This document shows positions 50,848 through 51,018 of a stretch of DNA of 51,018 nucleotides, in pieces. The position numbers and the translations under genes are program-made. Below the pieces are notes generated by a model. It did no database searches. It had not been told where the DNA came from and saw only the letters and a program-made list of their open reading frames with translations. The number at the start of each line of letters is the position of its first letter. Position 1 is the stretch's first letter. The stretch is from Desulfobulbaceae bacterium (GTDB lineage Bacteria; Desulfobacterota; Desulfobulbia; Desulfobulbales; SURF-16), in the NCBI GenBank assembly GCA_002868945.1, contig PKTX01000032.1, positions 1-51,018 of the forward strand. Reading direction: 5' to 3'.

Positions 50848-51018
50848 TCGGCGTCATGCTCAAAAAAATAATGCTCGGAGGTAAGCGAAACGAGGTGGAG
50901 ACTCCGATATCGAATATGTCTGCACCCCAAGGGCACCCGGAGTGTCGCAGGCTCCCTTACCTCTTTCAGGGCGCGCTTATTTTTCTCGCAGTCCTTGATC
51001 TCGAACGAAATGACCTAT
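50848..51018 (+). repeat. Repeat family A, copy running off the window
   Basis: GTCATGCTCAAAAAAATAAT, CGGAGGTAAGCGAAACGAGG, GGAGACTCCGATATCG, CTGCACCCCAAGGGCAC and GGGCGCGCTTATTTTTCTCG match the 22658 copy. A 30-base block GGAGTGTCGCAGGCTCCCTT is inserted. It is cut by the window end before the TTGAATAATT terminus would appear. Confidence 0.8.

Overview
This 51 kb window is chromosomal DNA from an anaerobic, Gram-negative bacterium. It most likely belongs to the Desulfobacterota, in or near the Desulfobulbales (sulfate- or sulfur-metabolising deltaproteobacteria). That placement is inferred from gene content: a Tat-exported split-Soret cytochrome c, multihaem c-type cytochromes, a one-subunit pyruvate:ferredoxin oxidoreductase, a DVU0772-family protein, an MglA/roadblock cluster, a FadL outer-membrane porin, and the zapA / 6S RNA / rny / tyrS gene order. 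I see no rRNA, tRNA, CRISPR array, intact transposase or phage module.

Layout. 0.2-5 kb: a small secreted protein, a thiol-redox protein and a very large EndoQ-like PHP plus UvrD helicase fusion (minus strand). 5.3-9.5 kb: thioredoxin-reductase-like flavoprotein, tadA, a seven-haem cytochrome and the split-Soret cytochrome. 9.8-16.3 kb: a GlmU-like nucleotidyltransferase, a coiled-coil protein, zapA, a 6S RNA, rny, tyrS and a sugar epimerase. The tyrS gene has an in-frame amber codon inside its S4 domain. 16.8-23.3 kb: cysC, nifJ (PFOR), cysE and a tetrahaem cytochrome. 23.8-30.6 kb: an HD-GYP protein, an overlapping rnc / metallo-hydrolase / radical SAM / DUF1992 cluster, cmoAB and a DVU0772-family gene. 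31-37.8 kb: isocitrate-lyase-superfamily enzyme, CRM-domain RNA-binding protein, TraB-family membrane protein, FadL, long-chain acyl-CoA synthetase and a Nudix hydrolase.

The most unusual coding region is 38.9-46.6 kb. A strong promoter-like sequence with an overlapping inverted repeat and a structured leader precede six co-directional genes: a roadblock protein, an MglA-like GTPase, a 540-aa protein with a possible CheW-like tail, a PilB/GspE-type ATPase with TPR and MshEN-like N-terminal parts, a response regulator with DUF4388-like and roadblock-like parts, and a second roadblock-like protein. No other pilus genes are present. It looks like a GTPase-controlled polarity or secretion-motor module. 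It is followed by a haem-HAMP sensor, a separate soluble PAS histidine kinase and a PilZ protein.

The intergenic spaces are crowded with short non-coding repeats. At least four families (A-D) of palindromic or terminal-inverted-repeat, MITE-like elements account for much of the non-coding DNA. Several lie directly against start or stop codons and so may supply leaders, terminators or promoters to their neighbours.
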